In this document: positions 1 through 9,030 of the stretch, piece after piece
Position numbering within the stretch: position 1 is the stretch's first letter
Layout of the letters: the number at the start of each line of letters is the position of its first letter
From: Sycon ciliatum
Lineage: Eukaryota; Porifera; Calcarea; Leucosolenida; Sycettidae
Direction of reading: 5' to 3'
Length of the DNA: 64,000 nt
Assembly (NCBI RefSeq): GCF_964019385.1
Contig: NC_088654.1
Span: 1,180,101-1,244,100 of the forward strand
Program-made: the position numbers and the translations under genes
Notes under the pieces: generated by a model
The model's input: only the letters and a program-made list of their open reading frames with translations
Databases searched by the model: none
What the model was told of the DNA's origin: nothing

Positions 1-87
1 CAGAAAAGAAACATGCTAAGAGAAATGACATAATGTACTTGTACCTAACAATATCACACTCCAGCACACCACAGGACGACGGGTCAT

Positions 88-1125
88 TTGTTTGTGAGCC
101 TGAGGCGGTGGCTGGTCTGGGTGAGGAAGAGGGTGGATAGTTGGTCGCGGGAGTTGCGGAAGCTGTCTCGGTTTGCCAAGACGGAAACACATGCTGCCTA
201 TGCAGCACTAACCTATGGTTTACGGTGTAGGTGGGTGTACCTTTTCCGCACTGTGCCCCTCCCGGATGAGTGCATCAAGAGCTTAGACAATATCATCGCT
301 TTCGAGTTTTTCCCAGCACTGACGGGTCGTGCTGCCTTCACCGAGGAGGACTTACGCATGCTAAGACTGCCCACCCGGTTGGTTGGTCTGGAAATCCTGT
401 CGTTCCAGAGGATGAGTCAGACGGAACGTGGCGCGTCAGTGAAAATGACAGAGGCTCAGGTTGCTGAGCTAGTCAGCCAGAGCAACACATCCTGGGAAAG
501 ACGCAAGACTGAATGCATAAGGGAGGCTGCTTTTAACGCAAAAAGATGCACCGGCAAGCAGCGAGCTGCATCAAGTGAAAATGACTTCAAACTGGTGGAG
601 CAGGCTGCATCGCTTGATGGGGCTTGTCTACTTGGCCACCTGGCGTCCCGAGGGGTGTCCAGCTGGCTCAACTCGCTGCCACTGCGGGACCATGATTACC
701 ACCTCTCGAAAGGAGATTTCCGAGATGCTTTTGCGCTGCGGTACGACTGGGCACTGGCGGATGTCCCGTTAACCTGCTCCTGTGGCCGTCCATTTAGTGC
801 AGCCCATGCCATGAGCTGCCTGACTGGAGGATTCCCGACAATACGGCATATCGAAGTGCGAGACATCCTGGCTGATTTGCTGACTGAAGTGTGTGTGGAT
901 GTTGCTGTGGATCCAGCGCTCGCGCCACTCTCTGGTGAGGTGTTTGTCGCCGCGTCTACGAATACAGCGGATGATGCCCGGGCAGACATTCGCGCGAGGG
1001 GGCTGTGGACCCGGGCCCAGAACGCCTACATGGACGTTCGAGTATTTCACCCTGATGCGCCTTCCTATGCTGCGTTTTGGCAGAGCACGAGCGCAGAAAG
1101 AAATCTGAGTTTGCTGAATGCATAA
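88..1125 (+). CDS. Retroelement Pol C-terminal region (CCHC plus nuclease-like end), copy 1
   Basis: An uninterrupted 345-codon frame with no reverse transcriptase catalytic motifs, so it is a 5'-truncated piece of a Pol protein. Near residues 230-245 there is a Cys-x-Cys-Gly...His...Cys cluster (CSCG...HAMSC). It is followed by RHIEVRD, ARADIRARG and a DVRVF motif. This order, zinc-binding cluster then spaced E, D and D-x-R residues, resembles the restriction-like endonuclease end of site-specific LINE Pols; I infer that assignment and it may be another Pol family. A near-identical copy lies at 20156-21205, whose start codon at 20156 is ACG here, so the ATG at 88 is only the first one available. 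The matching block starts at base 1, so the copy probably continues beyond the window. Confidence 0.6.
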   Translation: MFVSLRRWLVWVRKRVDSWSRELRKLSRFAKTETHAAYAALTYGLRCRWVYLFRTVPLPDECIKSLDNIIAFEFFPALTGRAAFTEEDLRMLRLPTRLVGLEILSFQRMSQTERGASVKMTEAQVAELVSQSNTSWERRKTECIREAAFNAKRCTGKQRAASSENDFKLVEQAASLDGACLLGHLASRGVSSWLNSLPLRDHDYHLSKGDFRDAFALRYDWALADVPLTCSCGRPFSAAHAMSCLTGGFPTIRHIEVRDILADLLTEVCVDVAVDPALAPLSGEVFVAASTNTADDARADIRARGLWTRAQNAYMDVRVFHPDAPSYAAFWQSTSAERNLSLLNA

Positions 1126-1157
1126 TCAATGTGGATCGTGGTACATTCACTCCTCTC

Positions 1158-1344
1158 ATTTCACCACGGCCGGTTGTTGTGCGGTTATCAAATGCGGTTA
1201 TCAAATTGTTGTCTCCTCGCCGTTTGTTCAATTATTATTATTATTATTATTTGTAAGAAAGGTTTGCTCCCCACACCGGAGCTCGCCGGGCTCGCCGGGC
1301 TCACCTTTCTTACAAATCATCGCCGAAGTCGCAACCACTACTTC

Positions 1345-1378
<34 letters not shown>

Positions 1379-1400
1379 GAAGTAGTGGTTGCGACTTCGG
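1158..1400. repeat. (ATT)n tracts and inverted retrozyme ends
   Basis: Non-coding. Two (ATT)n microsatellites (about 1231-1250 and 1347-1377) separate fragments of the family-1 retrozyme end. The second tract is the centre of an inverted repeat: the ATCGCCGAAGTCGCAACC stretch left of it reappears in reverse complement immediately to its right. Confidence 0.7.
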
Positions 1401-1641
1401 CGATGATTTGTCAGAAAGATTTGCTCCCCACACCGGAGCTCGCGCTATTCCGCCGACTTTACTTGACACTTGACTGACTCACGATTGCCATCCAGAGCAC
1501 ACGAGAAGTCCATCGAACCTTCGACTCGGCAAACCTGTAAGAAAGCACCACTCCCTGCTCAATACACAGTGTTTCGGGGAATTCACCCCTCATCAGTTGA
1601 GCTTGAGTAGGCTGAGGAAGATTGTGCCTGAAGAGCACCAC
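1401..1641 (-). mobile_element. Retrozyme family 1, inverted partial unit
   Basis: Reverse complement of the right half of the family-1 unit, including its hammerhead. It abuts the plus-strand unit starting near 1642 head to head, so 1401-1900 forms a long palindrome with its centre in the GTGCCTGAAGAGCACCAC stretch. Confidence 0.75.
1548..1610 (-). ncRNA. Type I hammerhead ribozyme, family 1 (inverted copy)
   Basis: On the minus strand: CTGATGA core, stem II GGGG/CCCC with a 6-nt loop, GAAA core, a 3-bp stem III (ACA/UGU with loop CUG), cleavage triplet GUA, and stem I GCTCAA/TTGAGC extended beyond an internal loop by CTACTC/GAGTGG. All conserved core bases are present. Confidence 0.85.
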
Positions 1642-1650
1642 TTCCTCAGC

Positions 1651-1713
1651 CTACTCAAGCTCAACTGATGAGGGGTGAATTCCCCGAAACACTGTGTATT
1701 GAGCAGGGAGTGG
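1651..1713 (+). ncRNA. Type I hammerhead ribozyme, family 1
   Basis: Intact core CTGATGA...GAAA, stem II GGGG/CCCC, 3-bp stem III, GUA cleavage site after base 1698, and stem I in two helices (GCTCAA/TTGAGC and CTACTC/GAGTGG) separated by an AA/AGG internal loop of the sort that contacts loop II in natural hammerheads. Confidence 0.88.
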
Positions 1714-2127
1714 TGCTTTCTTACAGGTTTGCCGAGTCGAAGGTTCGATGGACTTCTCGTGTGCTCTGGATGGCAATCGTGAGTCAGTCAAGTGTCAAGT
1801 AAAGTCGGCGGAATAGCGCGAGCTCCGGTGTGGGGAGCAAATCTTTCTGACAAATCATCGCCGAAGTCGCGACCACTACTTCGTACTGTTGTGCCCAGCG
1901 CGGGCTTGCGACTAGTTGGTTTGGAGGTGACAGCGTTGCGAATGACCGAGGGTCCTCAACGTCTGTCTCACCGTCCAGGAGCGACACTGACTCACGCTGC
2001 TATCTGGTGTTCACGAGGTGTTTGTCGCGCTGGAAGCGGAGCGTCTCTGTAAGTTTGTATCCCTGGTGATGTTTGTGCCTGGAGAGCACTATATAAGTGG
2101 TGCTCTTCAGGCACAATCTTCCTCAGC

Positions 2128-2190
2128 CTACTCAAGCTCAACTGATGAGGGGTGAATTCCCCGAAACACTGTGTATTGAGCAGGGAGTGG
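2128..2190 (+). ncRNA. Type I hammerhead ribozyme, family 1
   Basis: Same fold as the 1651-1713 copy with no change in the catalytic core. It forms the downstream cleavage site of the 477-nt monomer. Confidence 0.88.
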
Positions 2191-2347
2191 TGCTTTTTTA
2201 CAGGTTTGCCGAGTCGAAGGTTCGATGGACTTCTCGTGTGCTCTGGATGGCAATCGTGAGTCAGTCAAGTGTCAAGTAAAGTCGGCGGAATAGCGCGAGC
2301 TCCGGTGTGGGGAGCAAATCTTTCTGATTATTATTATTATTATTATT

Positions 2348-2623
2348 AACTGAGGGAAAGAGACAAACAGGAAAAGTCTGAAGAAAAAATTGACTGTCAC
2401 CACCAGGACTCGAACCAGGGACCCTCGCTTGTAGCCAGCGATGCTCTAACCACTGAGCTATGGTGTAGTTGTCATCCCAGCGGAGGCCGTTCAACGTTTT
2501 CTTCAGACTTCGTAACTCACACTTCCTGTGAATCCACACAGGCGGGTGGGACGCAGCCCTCACTGTAACCCACACACTTCACGTACAAACTAGCACGCGG
2601 GGAGCCCCAAGTCATAAAATATT
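2348..2623 (-). mobile_element. tRNA-derived SINE, family A
   Basis: On the minus strand, 2403-2470 reads as a tRNA-like head with box A (TAGCTCAGTGG) and box B (GGTTCGAGTCC). The loop of the anticodon-like stem lacks U33, so this is not a working tRNA. The head is flanked by an inverted repeat, GTCTGAAGAAAA and TTTTCTTCAGAC, giving the transcript a possible stem around the tRNA part. The body includes a conserved CCCGCCTGTGTGG stretch. Confidence 0.8.
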
Positions 2624-2710
2624 AACTGGTTTGAGGGAAAGAGACAAACGGGAAAAGTCTGAAGAAAAAATTGACTGTCACCACCAGGACTCGAACCAGG
2701 GACCCTTGCT
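2624..2710 (-). mobile_element. tRNA-SINE family A, truncated second unit
   Basis: Begins again with AACTGGTTTGAGGG directly after the first unit and breaks off inside the tRNA-like part at an (ATT)n tract. Head-to-tail dimers of this SINE recur at 22609-22978. Confidence 0.75.
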
Positions 2711-2715
2711 AGTAT

Positions 2716-5700
2716 TATTATTATGGAGTTGGCTTTATTTCACTCACGTTGTCATGACATGAGGTAAGAACCCCATCACCGGGCCAAAAGAGACCAAGGG
2801 TAATGAGAGAAAAAAAATAGATAAATGGCCAACGCAATGAAGACCGAAGCAAAAAGGATTGTAAAAACCAAAGCAAAAATTAATATTGAAAGCCGGCGCA
2901 GAAACTGAGAGACAGACAGAAATAAGCAGAACGATGGAGGAGGCCAGGACCTATTCGAATACAAAAAGATCGAGGAGGACAGGACATATTCGAATACAAA
3001 AAGAGTAATCACAAAAATGGACTACCAGTACAGGAATAGACCTGTAGAAATAGAGGAAGAGATGAATGCCGGACAAACTCAAATGGCAAGAGAAAAATCA
3101 GGCTGTGAGGACCGTATTACTGCACATTCATGGATGTCAAAGCAAATGCGGTATTGGAGGTTTATACGGACTAGCTCTACCCGTAACATGAGGAGCCTAA
3201 TGCCGAATGCCAAGAACCGACTTGACGATGTTCAGCGTGCCCAGGATAGCACATTGCTGAGCCCTTTCAATGTGCAGAGTGCCTGCCAATGCCAACACAA
3301 AGTGTGAGAGGGACACACCAGCCAGTCCACCAAGCGCCCCAACAACCAGGGGCACAACGCGCACATCATCCACATGCCAGATGCGCCGCAGCTCTTGGCA
3401 AAGGGGAGCGTACTTTGTTATTTTTTCGGCGATTTTTGTGGGCATATTCTGGTCCAATGGAACACTGACATCCATCAGCAGCACCTGTGTGCTGGACCGC
3501 AACACCAGGTCTGGACGGTTGTGGCGCACTTGCGTATCCGTTGGGATATTGAACTCCCACAGGAGCTTCATGTCAAGATTTTCCGTGACAGGCACAATAT
3601 GGTGCTTCAGCGGGTTGCTTCCCGGCCGACCCAGACCATGCCGCTTGCATAATGCCCAATGCACCAACTTGACGAGCGTGTCATGCCGTTCGATATTCAG
3701 TGTTTTGGCTAGGGCTAGGCAACAGGCCACAATGTGATCAACTGTTTCTCCGCGAGTGCCGCAAACTCGACAAATGTCCACAACGTCTCCCCATGCAATG
3801 ACCGTGACCTGATAGTGCCTGGTCGCAATGGCCTGATCCTGTACAGCCAGCAAGAGTCCCTCTGTCGCAGGCCTGATCGTTGGCGATTTCAGCCAGCAAA
3901 AACTCAAGCCCAGGTCCAAGCCAGCATCAGAAGCTCGTCTCCAGAACTGGTCATAGAGAGGCTTACCTTGGATAACGGCAAGGCACCGGAGAGCAACGGC
4001 CTTCTTGACAATGACTTTTGTGGCAGTCTCCAAGTCGGGTAGGTCAAGTTCACCCAGAAGTCTGGAGGCTTGACGTGTAACTGATTTTGACGGTGCCACA
4101 TCATTGTCGTGATGGCGCTTAACAGCAGCCAACAGTGGCACGTTTGGGTGGGCTTGTAGGTACCGCGCCACCCGGACACGGGTTATATCCAGGAGATCCC
4201 GGAATGATAAAATTCCTCGACCACCCATGTCACGAGGCAGGTGGACCCTGGCGGCAGAGTCCTTTGGGTGGCGGGCGTGTGCTTTAAACAGTGCTTGGCG
4301 GGTCTGTCGGTCGAGTTCCTCTATCTCTGCCTTTGCCCACTCAACGATGCACAGAGAGTAGAGGATGACTGGAATGGCAAAGGTGTTGATGGCTTTGACC
4401 AAGTTCCTGGCGTTCAATTGAGACGAGCAGATCAATTGAAGACGGCGGCCGAACTCAGACTTTGCTGTCGTCTTCAATTCGGTGGCGTGAAAATGTGCTT
4501 GATTCCGGGATACCAAGGTACCTGTAGGACTCCTCCGCCTGCAGCTTAGCAATGGCGTGACCCTGGAGTGTCTGGAGAGCAGACTGCTCATCGCTCTGGG
4601 CTCTCTTCCGTTTCATAGTGAGCCAGCTAGACTTTGACGGGTCGAAACGCATACCAATGCAGTCGCCCATTGACTCCACAACATTGGTCATGGAGAGCAG
4701 ATTATTGTCGTTTCGGGCGAAGAGCTTCATGTCGTCCATGTACCACAGGTGCGATACAGGGCACACCTGGGCCGGTGGGCCACAGCGGTAGCCAAGACCT
4801 GTCCTGGTCAACTCGCCACTGATCAGATTTAGAGACAGGCAAAATAGCAGAGGAGAAAGGGAATCGCCCTGGAAAGTGCCGAGGTGGATAGATTTTGGGC
4901 GACTGAATGCACGGGGTGTTTGACCAGGCAGTTCCATTTGCGTTCTCCAATGATCCATCATGCTTGAGATGCATGAGACAAGATTGTCTGCAAAGCGGTA
5001 GATCAACAGGCATCTCCGGATCCACTGGTGAGACAGGCTATCGAAGGCTTTGCGGAAGTCCACCCAGCACGTCGAAAGATTCCGACTACGGGATTCTGCA
5101 TCCTCTAGAACCATCTTGTCGATCATTAGTTGGTCAAGGCATCCACCACGCCCTGGAGTACGGCCAACTTGCTCATCTGCAAAGATATCCTCTGAAGATA
5201 AATGGCGCCACATGGCAGCAGCGAGTAAGGATGTGAATATCTTTCTAATCGTTGGCAGGCATGCTATTGGGCGATAATTCTCAGGCCTAGAAAGGTCTCC
5301 TTTCTTAGGCAGTAGAGTGGTGATACCAAACAAGAACCAGGCCGGCGACTCTGTCTCTGCATCCAGGATTGATTGAAAGGAGACCACAAGACGCTCATGG
5401 ATAGACGAAAACTTCTTCCACCAAAATGCATGGATCTTGTCCCGTTCTGGGGCTTTCCAGTTGTTTGATTTCTTCAAGATATCCCTGAGGTCCTCCAGTT
5501 GAAGAATGACATGGTCTTGTTGTTGAATCTCCTCACAGTCCCTCTCCAAATTATCAAGCCAAGCACCGCCACGCAGCTCCACGGGTTGTTCCAGTATAGA
5601 TGACCAGAACTCAGTAACAGCCTCAGCCGATGGATGCGCAGCAGCCTGGTCAACAGGTGGCTGCCCAGGCATTTCCGTAGACTTGTTCATATTGCGGTAG

Positions 5701-6690
5701 AACTGACGCTCATTCGTGACGAAAACACGATTCTCCGACCTGCGTGTTGCCTCTAGCTTATAGCGCCGGATCCGTGCGGCTGTTGCTTCTAGCTGCATTT
5801 TCGTATGCTTCAGTAGCTGGCGGGCCTGATCCAAAGTCTGGACTTTATATTGCCGGTGGATCCTGTGCTGCTTGATGTTGGTGTCAAAGAGGGATCCATC
5901 ACGCAGGAAGCTGGTCAGCCGGGAGACGTCAGCCCTCAGTTCACAAACACGTTTTTCAAGGCGTTGTCGCCAGGCAGGCAAGGAGCGTTCTCCTCTAGCT
6001 GTGTCAGGGGTACCATCTGTATTGATATCCAGCAGTGAGAGTACAAGCTTGGCCCCAGCATAGACCATGTCACTGATCTGGCCAAGCGAGATGGTGTCAT
6101 TTCGCACCTCACGGTCACACTCCAGGAGTCTAGGGAGTATCTTGTTCACATGGGCAGTGGCAGAGGCCAGAGACTTCCTGGCCACGTGCCTAGGTACTGG
6201 TAGGCTCGGCCTGGACTCTGGAGTAGTTGCACCGTACTGTTCGTAGATTTCAACAAGTTTGGCGTAAAGTGGTGTACTATCTGGTTCGAGCGCAACCAGG
6301 GTGTCACTAGCGTTGGTGCCAGTTTGCATTGCTGCGCCAGTGCCATCACCCGAACCACCTGATGTAACTGAGGTGTCATGACTAGCTCCACGCAAACCAT
6401 CAACAGAAGCGTCCAGCAACTCACTGTGGGTGGCCTCAGCAACGTCTGGGCTAGTCACCATGCCGTCACACGAACCAGGCACCAAGATTGACGCACCAGA
6501 CTCACCCAAGGCATTCGCCTTATTATTATTACAGTCAGTATCGCCTATAGCGTTGGTGTTTGATTTTGAGCATTTTATCACTATAAGCGATATATCACTA
6601 TGGCCGATACTGCATGCAATGTATGCGAGTGGGGTGTCAAACGACTCCGGGCGGCGTGCACATACGCACTGCATAGCTGGCTACAGCTCA
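2716..6690 (-). mobile_element. LINE with restriction-like endonuclease, copy 1
   Basis: Minus-strand non-LTR retrotransposon. The 3' UTR (about 2716-3196) ends at an (ATT)n tract; the Pol frame occupies 3197 to about 6674. The 5' boundary is uncertain because the first codons overlap a cluster of repeated ACTATA-CGAT motifs. The 3' two thirds are duplicated at 22984-25970. Confidence 0.8.
3197..6674 (-). pseudogene. LINE Pol: reverse transcriptase plus CCHC/restriction-like endonuclease
   Basis: Two overlapping frames (739 codons, 4455-6674; 464 codons, 3197-4591) make one Pol broken by a single extra T near 4501; copy 2 lacks this T and reads through. Residues 1-340 are a low-complexity and coiled N-terminal region. 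The RT follows: YRPIACLPTIRKI, CWVDFRKAFDSL (motif A), FQGDSLSPLLF (motif B) and YMDDMKLFA (motif C, near 4740), so the catalytic aspartates are present. After the break come a CRVCG...H...CC cluster (near 3770) and RPDLVL...LLMDVSVP...EKITKY, the spaced PD and D residues of the restriction-like endonuclease of the R2/NeSL/R4 type. No APE endonuclease is seen, which agrees. The clade is not resolved. Confidence 0.8.
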
Positions 6691-7040
6691 TGTCACACAA
6701 CATGAGCATTTCCTCACGATGGAGGCATATTTGGCAACTTGTACAAGCAGAACTCACCAAACAACACTGGACAAGTTAGTTCTTCACGAAGAATTAACAC
6801 CCTGGTCTCCTCTGACACCACTTGATTTTACATCAATCACTATAATCGATGCAAAAATAACGTAACAAAGGTCTTTTGAAAGAAGAATTTGATCACTATA
6901 GGCGATATATTACTATAGACGATTATTACTATACGCGATAACTGTGTATACTTAGTTATGGCAAATGAAAATGAATTTGTAAAATTGATCACTATATCCA
7001 GTATATTACTATAGCCGCCAACCTTATAGGCGATACGTAC
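6565..7040. repeat. Cluster of ACTATA-N-CGAT motifs, non-coding
   Basis: No gene seen. Variants of TCACTATAGNCGATA recur about ten times at irregular spacing and in both phases (6571-6610, 6838-6852, 6892-6945, 6987-7035). The pattern resembles subterminal repeats of a DNA transposon or a decayed short satellite. Confidence 0.5.
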
Positions 7041-7087
7041 TGTATTATTATCATTATTAAGCTTCCGTGGAGATAAAAATGTAATCA

Positions 7088-7155
7088 ACGCAATAAATAG
7101 AGTAAGCTGCGCACTCAGTGCAAACACCATAAGCAAAACTGGTTTTCATGTAAAT
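7088..7155. repeat. Short dispersed repeat (AATAGAGTAAGCTGCGCACT)
   Basis: The segment containing AGTAAGCTGCGCACTCAGT recurs at 15352-15415 and 59888-59943, twice beside (ATT)n tracts. Its origin is not recognised. Confidence 0.6.
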
Positions 7156-7189
7156 AAAGAAGCTTGTTCCTAAACGTTTTCGTCGCCAT

Positions 7190-8110
7190 CTCATCAGAGG
7201 ATTACTGGCAAATCAACAATAGCTCTTAACTCAATATATATATATATATGCACAATGCAAGTAATAAATTAGACCCTAACTAGCGCGATAAAATGAGAGC
7301 TGAAAGAAACATTACACCATTCAACGATATCAGGTGACAAGAGATGCGATAAATTCACCACTAGAAAGTTACCATGCAACCACAAACGAGAACTACTGAT
7401 CTATATTCACAAACAATTTCAACGTAAACAAATTCTTTTTCTGCCTACACAAAATCGGCTTGGTGGTAAAAATGTAGATAGACTCCAATACACGCAAATA
7501 CCTTTGACTACGTGAACGAGACCAAACAGAAAAGCAATCATCAGCATAACTAGAACGACAATCAATATTCTGAACAAGATGGTTGGCAACAGAAGATTCA
7601 TACACCCTAACAACGCTACTAGAACCAGTACATACTTTGGAATTACGTGACAATGAAACCGACCTGACATTCCTTGCCGCTTCTGCCAATCCAGACGAGG
7701 CCGATGTAGATGTCAGTACCAAAGGCACGTCCGTTACTGGCACTGCCTGCTGCGATGATGCTCCCTTTGACGTTCCAATGGCTTTTTGATGTTGATGAAG
7801 AGGAGGAGGGAGATGAGGAAGATGCTGACGACGACGATCACGACAACGACGGAGACGATAAAGACTCTGCTAACCTCGCCCTAGAGCGAGTCACTGGTCC
7901 CGCAGACACACCATCCGGTGGTTTCTTCGGTGGCCGGCCACGCTTTTTGCCACCGGAGGTGGACACACCGGATGACGGTACCAAGGAAGTCAAAGAAGCC
8001 GAAACCGCAGATACCAACGATGATGACGGGATAGAAGGAAGAGACGGTAAAGACGAAGGCAATGCCGAACAAGCCGATGCCGACGAAGAAGACAACGACA
8101 CCCCAGTTGG
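7190..8110 (-). mobile_element. Penelope-like element, 3' part, copy 2
   Basis: Minus-strand remnant comprising the C-terminal coding region (8100-7393), an AT-rich 3' UTR and an end near 7190. Reading minus, the end shows CTCTGATGAGATGG then CGACGAAAACG, the hammerhead-like motif typical of Penelope-like termini. Confidence 0.6.
7393..8100 (-). pseudogene. Penelope-like Pol C-terminus with AT-hook linker, copy 2
   Basis: Two minus frames contribute. The upstream one (8206-7838, after retrozyme sequence) carries the AT-hook KKRGRPPKKPP; the downstream one (7743-7393) carries SSVANHL, then DDCFSVWSRSRS and VLESIYIFTTKP. The SAI-x-x-HL then F-x-x-x-x-R...LE-L-I pattern is the end of the Penelope GIY-YIG region and matches the C-terminus of the better copy at 13500-13640 (SAIKCHL, DDVFSVLSRGRS, VLEALYI). 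No RT is left. The opposite strand has a long acidic frame that I treat as a shadow. Confidence 0.6.
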
Positions 8111-8117
8111 TTCCAGA

Positions 8118-8427
8118 GTTTGTATCCCTGGTGATGTTTGTGCCCGGAGAGCACTATATAAGTGGTGCTCTTCAGGCACAATCTTCCTCAGCCTACTCAA
8201 GCTCAACTGATGAGGGGTGAATTCCCCGAAACACCGTGTATTGAGCAGGGAGTGGTGCTTTCTTGCAGGTTTGCCGAGTCGAAGGTTCGATGGACTTCTC
8301 GTGTGCTCTGGATGGCAGTCGTGAGTCAGTCAAGTGTCAAGTAAAGTCGGCGGAATAGCGCGAGCTCCGGTGTGGGGAGCAAACCCTTTCTTACAAATTA
8401 TCGCCGAAGTCGCAACCACTACTTCGG
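8118..8427 (+). mobile_element. Retrozyme family 1, partial unit
   Basis: Right part of the unit with the TATA-centred inverted repeat and one hammerhead. It interrupts the Penelope-like remnant on the left and ends at an (ATT)n tract on the right. Confidence 0.78.
8193..8255 (+). ncRNA. Type I hammerhead ribozyme, family 1
   Basis: Core intact. The stem III loop is CCG instead of CUG, which leaves the three base pairs unchanged. GUA cleavage site. Confidence 0.85.
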
Positions 8428-8440
8428 ATTATTATTATTA

Positions 8441-9010
8441 TTACTTGGTCCTAGAATTGCGATCAACAGAACGAGCTGAACCGACATTTTCACAAAGGCT
8501 TTTATTGTATTCAAAAAAACGAGTGTATACGAAGGCAGTGAAGAACATGTAAGAAAGAAAAAATGTGATATGGAAGAAATGATGAACAAAAAATTGTACT
8601 TCGAACTAGTTTTCTAGTTTTAGTTTTTGGTTGGCCATGGTGTCATATCTTGTGTCACAGTATACTATTAGTCTTTACAAGTTCGTTAAGTGCTTTCGCA
8701 GTTTTTCCTGTTTTTACCTTAGTGCTAGGATTATCATTTTCATAGGTGTTGTTTCTTCTCACTCCATTTCTCTTTATTAGTATCTTTCTGGATTGTTTTT
8801 CATTAGTACAACGTAGCTTCCTGAGGAGTGTTGTGCGAAAACTAGTTCGAAGTACAATTTTTTGTTCATCATTTCTTCCATATCACATTTTTTTTTTCTT
8901 TCTTACATGTTCTTCACTGCCTTCGTATACACTCGTTTTTTGAATACAATAAAAGCCTTTGTGAAAATGTCGGTTCAGCTCGTTCTGTTGATCGCAATTC
9001 TAAAACTATT
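8441..9010. repeat. Large inverted repeat, probable Penelope-type terminal sequence
   Basis: Arms of about 170 bp (8450-8620 and 8836-9007) are reverse complements and flank about 215 bp of unique T-rich DNA. Near 8822 the spacer reads CCTGAGGAGTGTTG then GCGAAAACTAG, resembling a decayed hammerhead-like Penelope 3' end. No coding sequence is seen; the association with Penelope-like elements is inference. Confidence 0.55.
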
Positions 9011-9030
9011 GTCGCCTCGACGCCTATTAC

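Larger units (their letters stand above)
1642..2327 (+). mobile_element. Retrozyme family 1, dimer-like tandem copy
   Basis: About 1.4 tandem units carrying two hammerheads 477 nt apart (1651-1713 and 2128-2190). Cleavage at both GUA sites would release a monomer of about 477 nt (1699-2175). Just upstream of the second ribozyme an inverted repeat, GTGCCTGGAGAGCAC against GTGCTCTTCAGGCAC, surrounds a TATATAAG stretch. The unit has no coding capacity. It ends at an (ATT)n tract at 2328. Tandem hammerhead-flanked units are the hallmark of retrozymes. Confidence 0.8.

Noticed and set aside
2403..2470. tRNA gene
   Set aside because: The anticodon-like loop lacks U33, the arms do not close well, and the sequence is part of a dispersed SINE. 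The same applies to the heads in SINE B, C and D.
4241..4549. Plus-strand frames across 3270-5277 as genes
   Set aside because: They are shadows of the minus-strand LINE Pol and repeat identically over the duplicated copy at 24-26 kb.
7710..8210. Plus-strand 166-codon acidic frame
   Set aside because: It is antisense to the Penelope-like AT-hook linker and retrozyme; the acidic run is the complement of Ser-rich codons.
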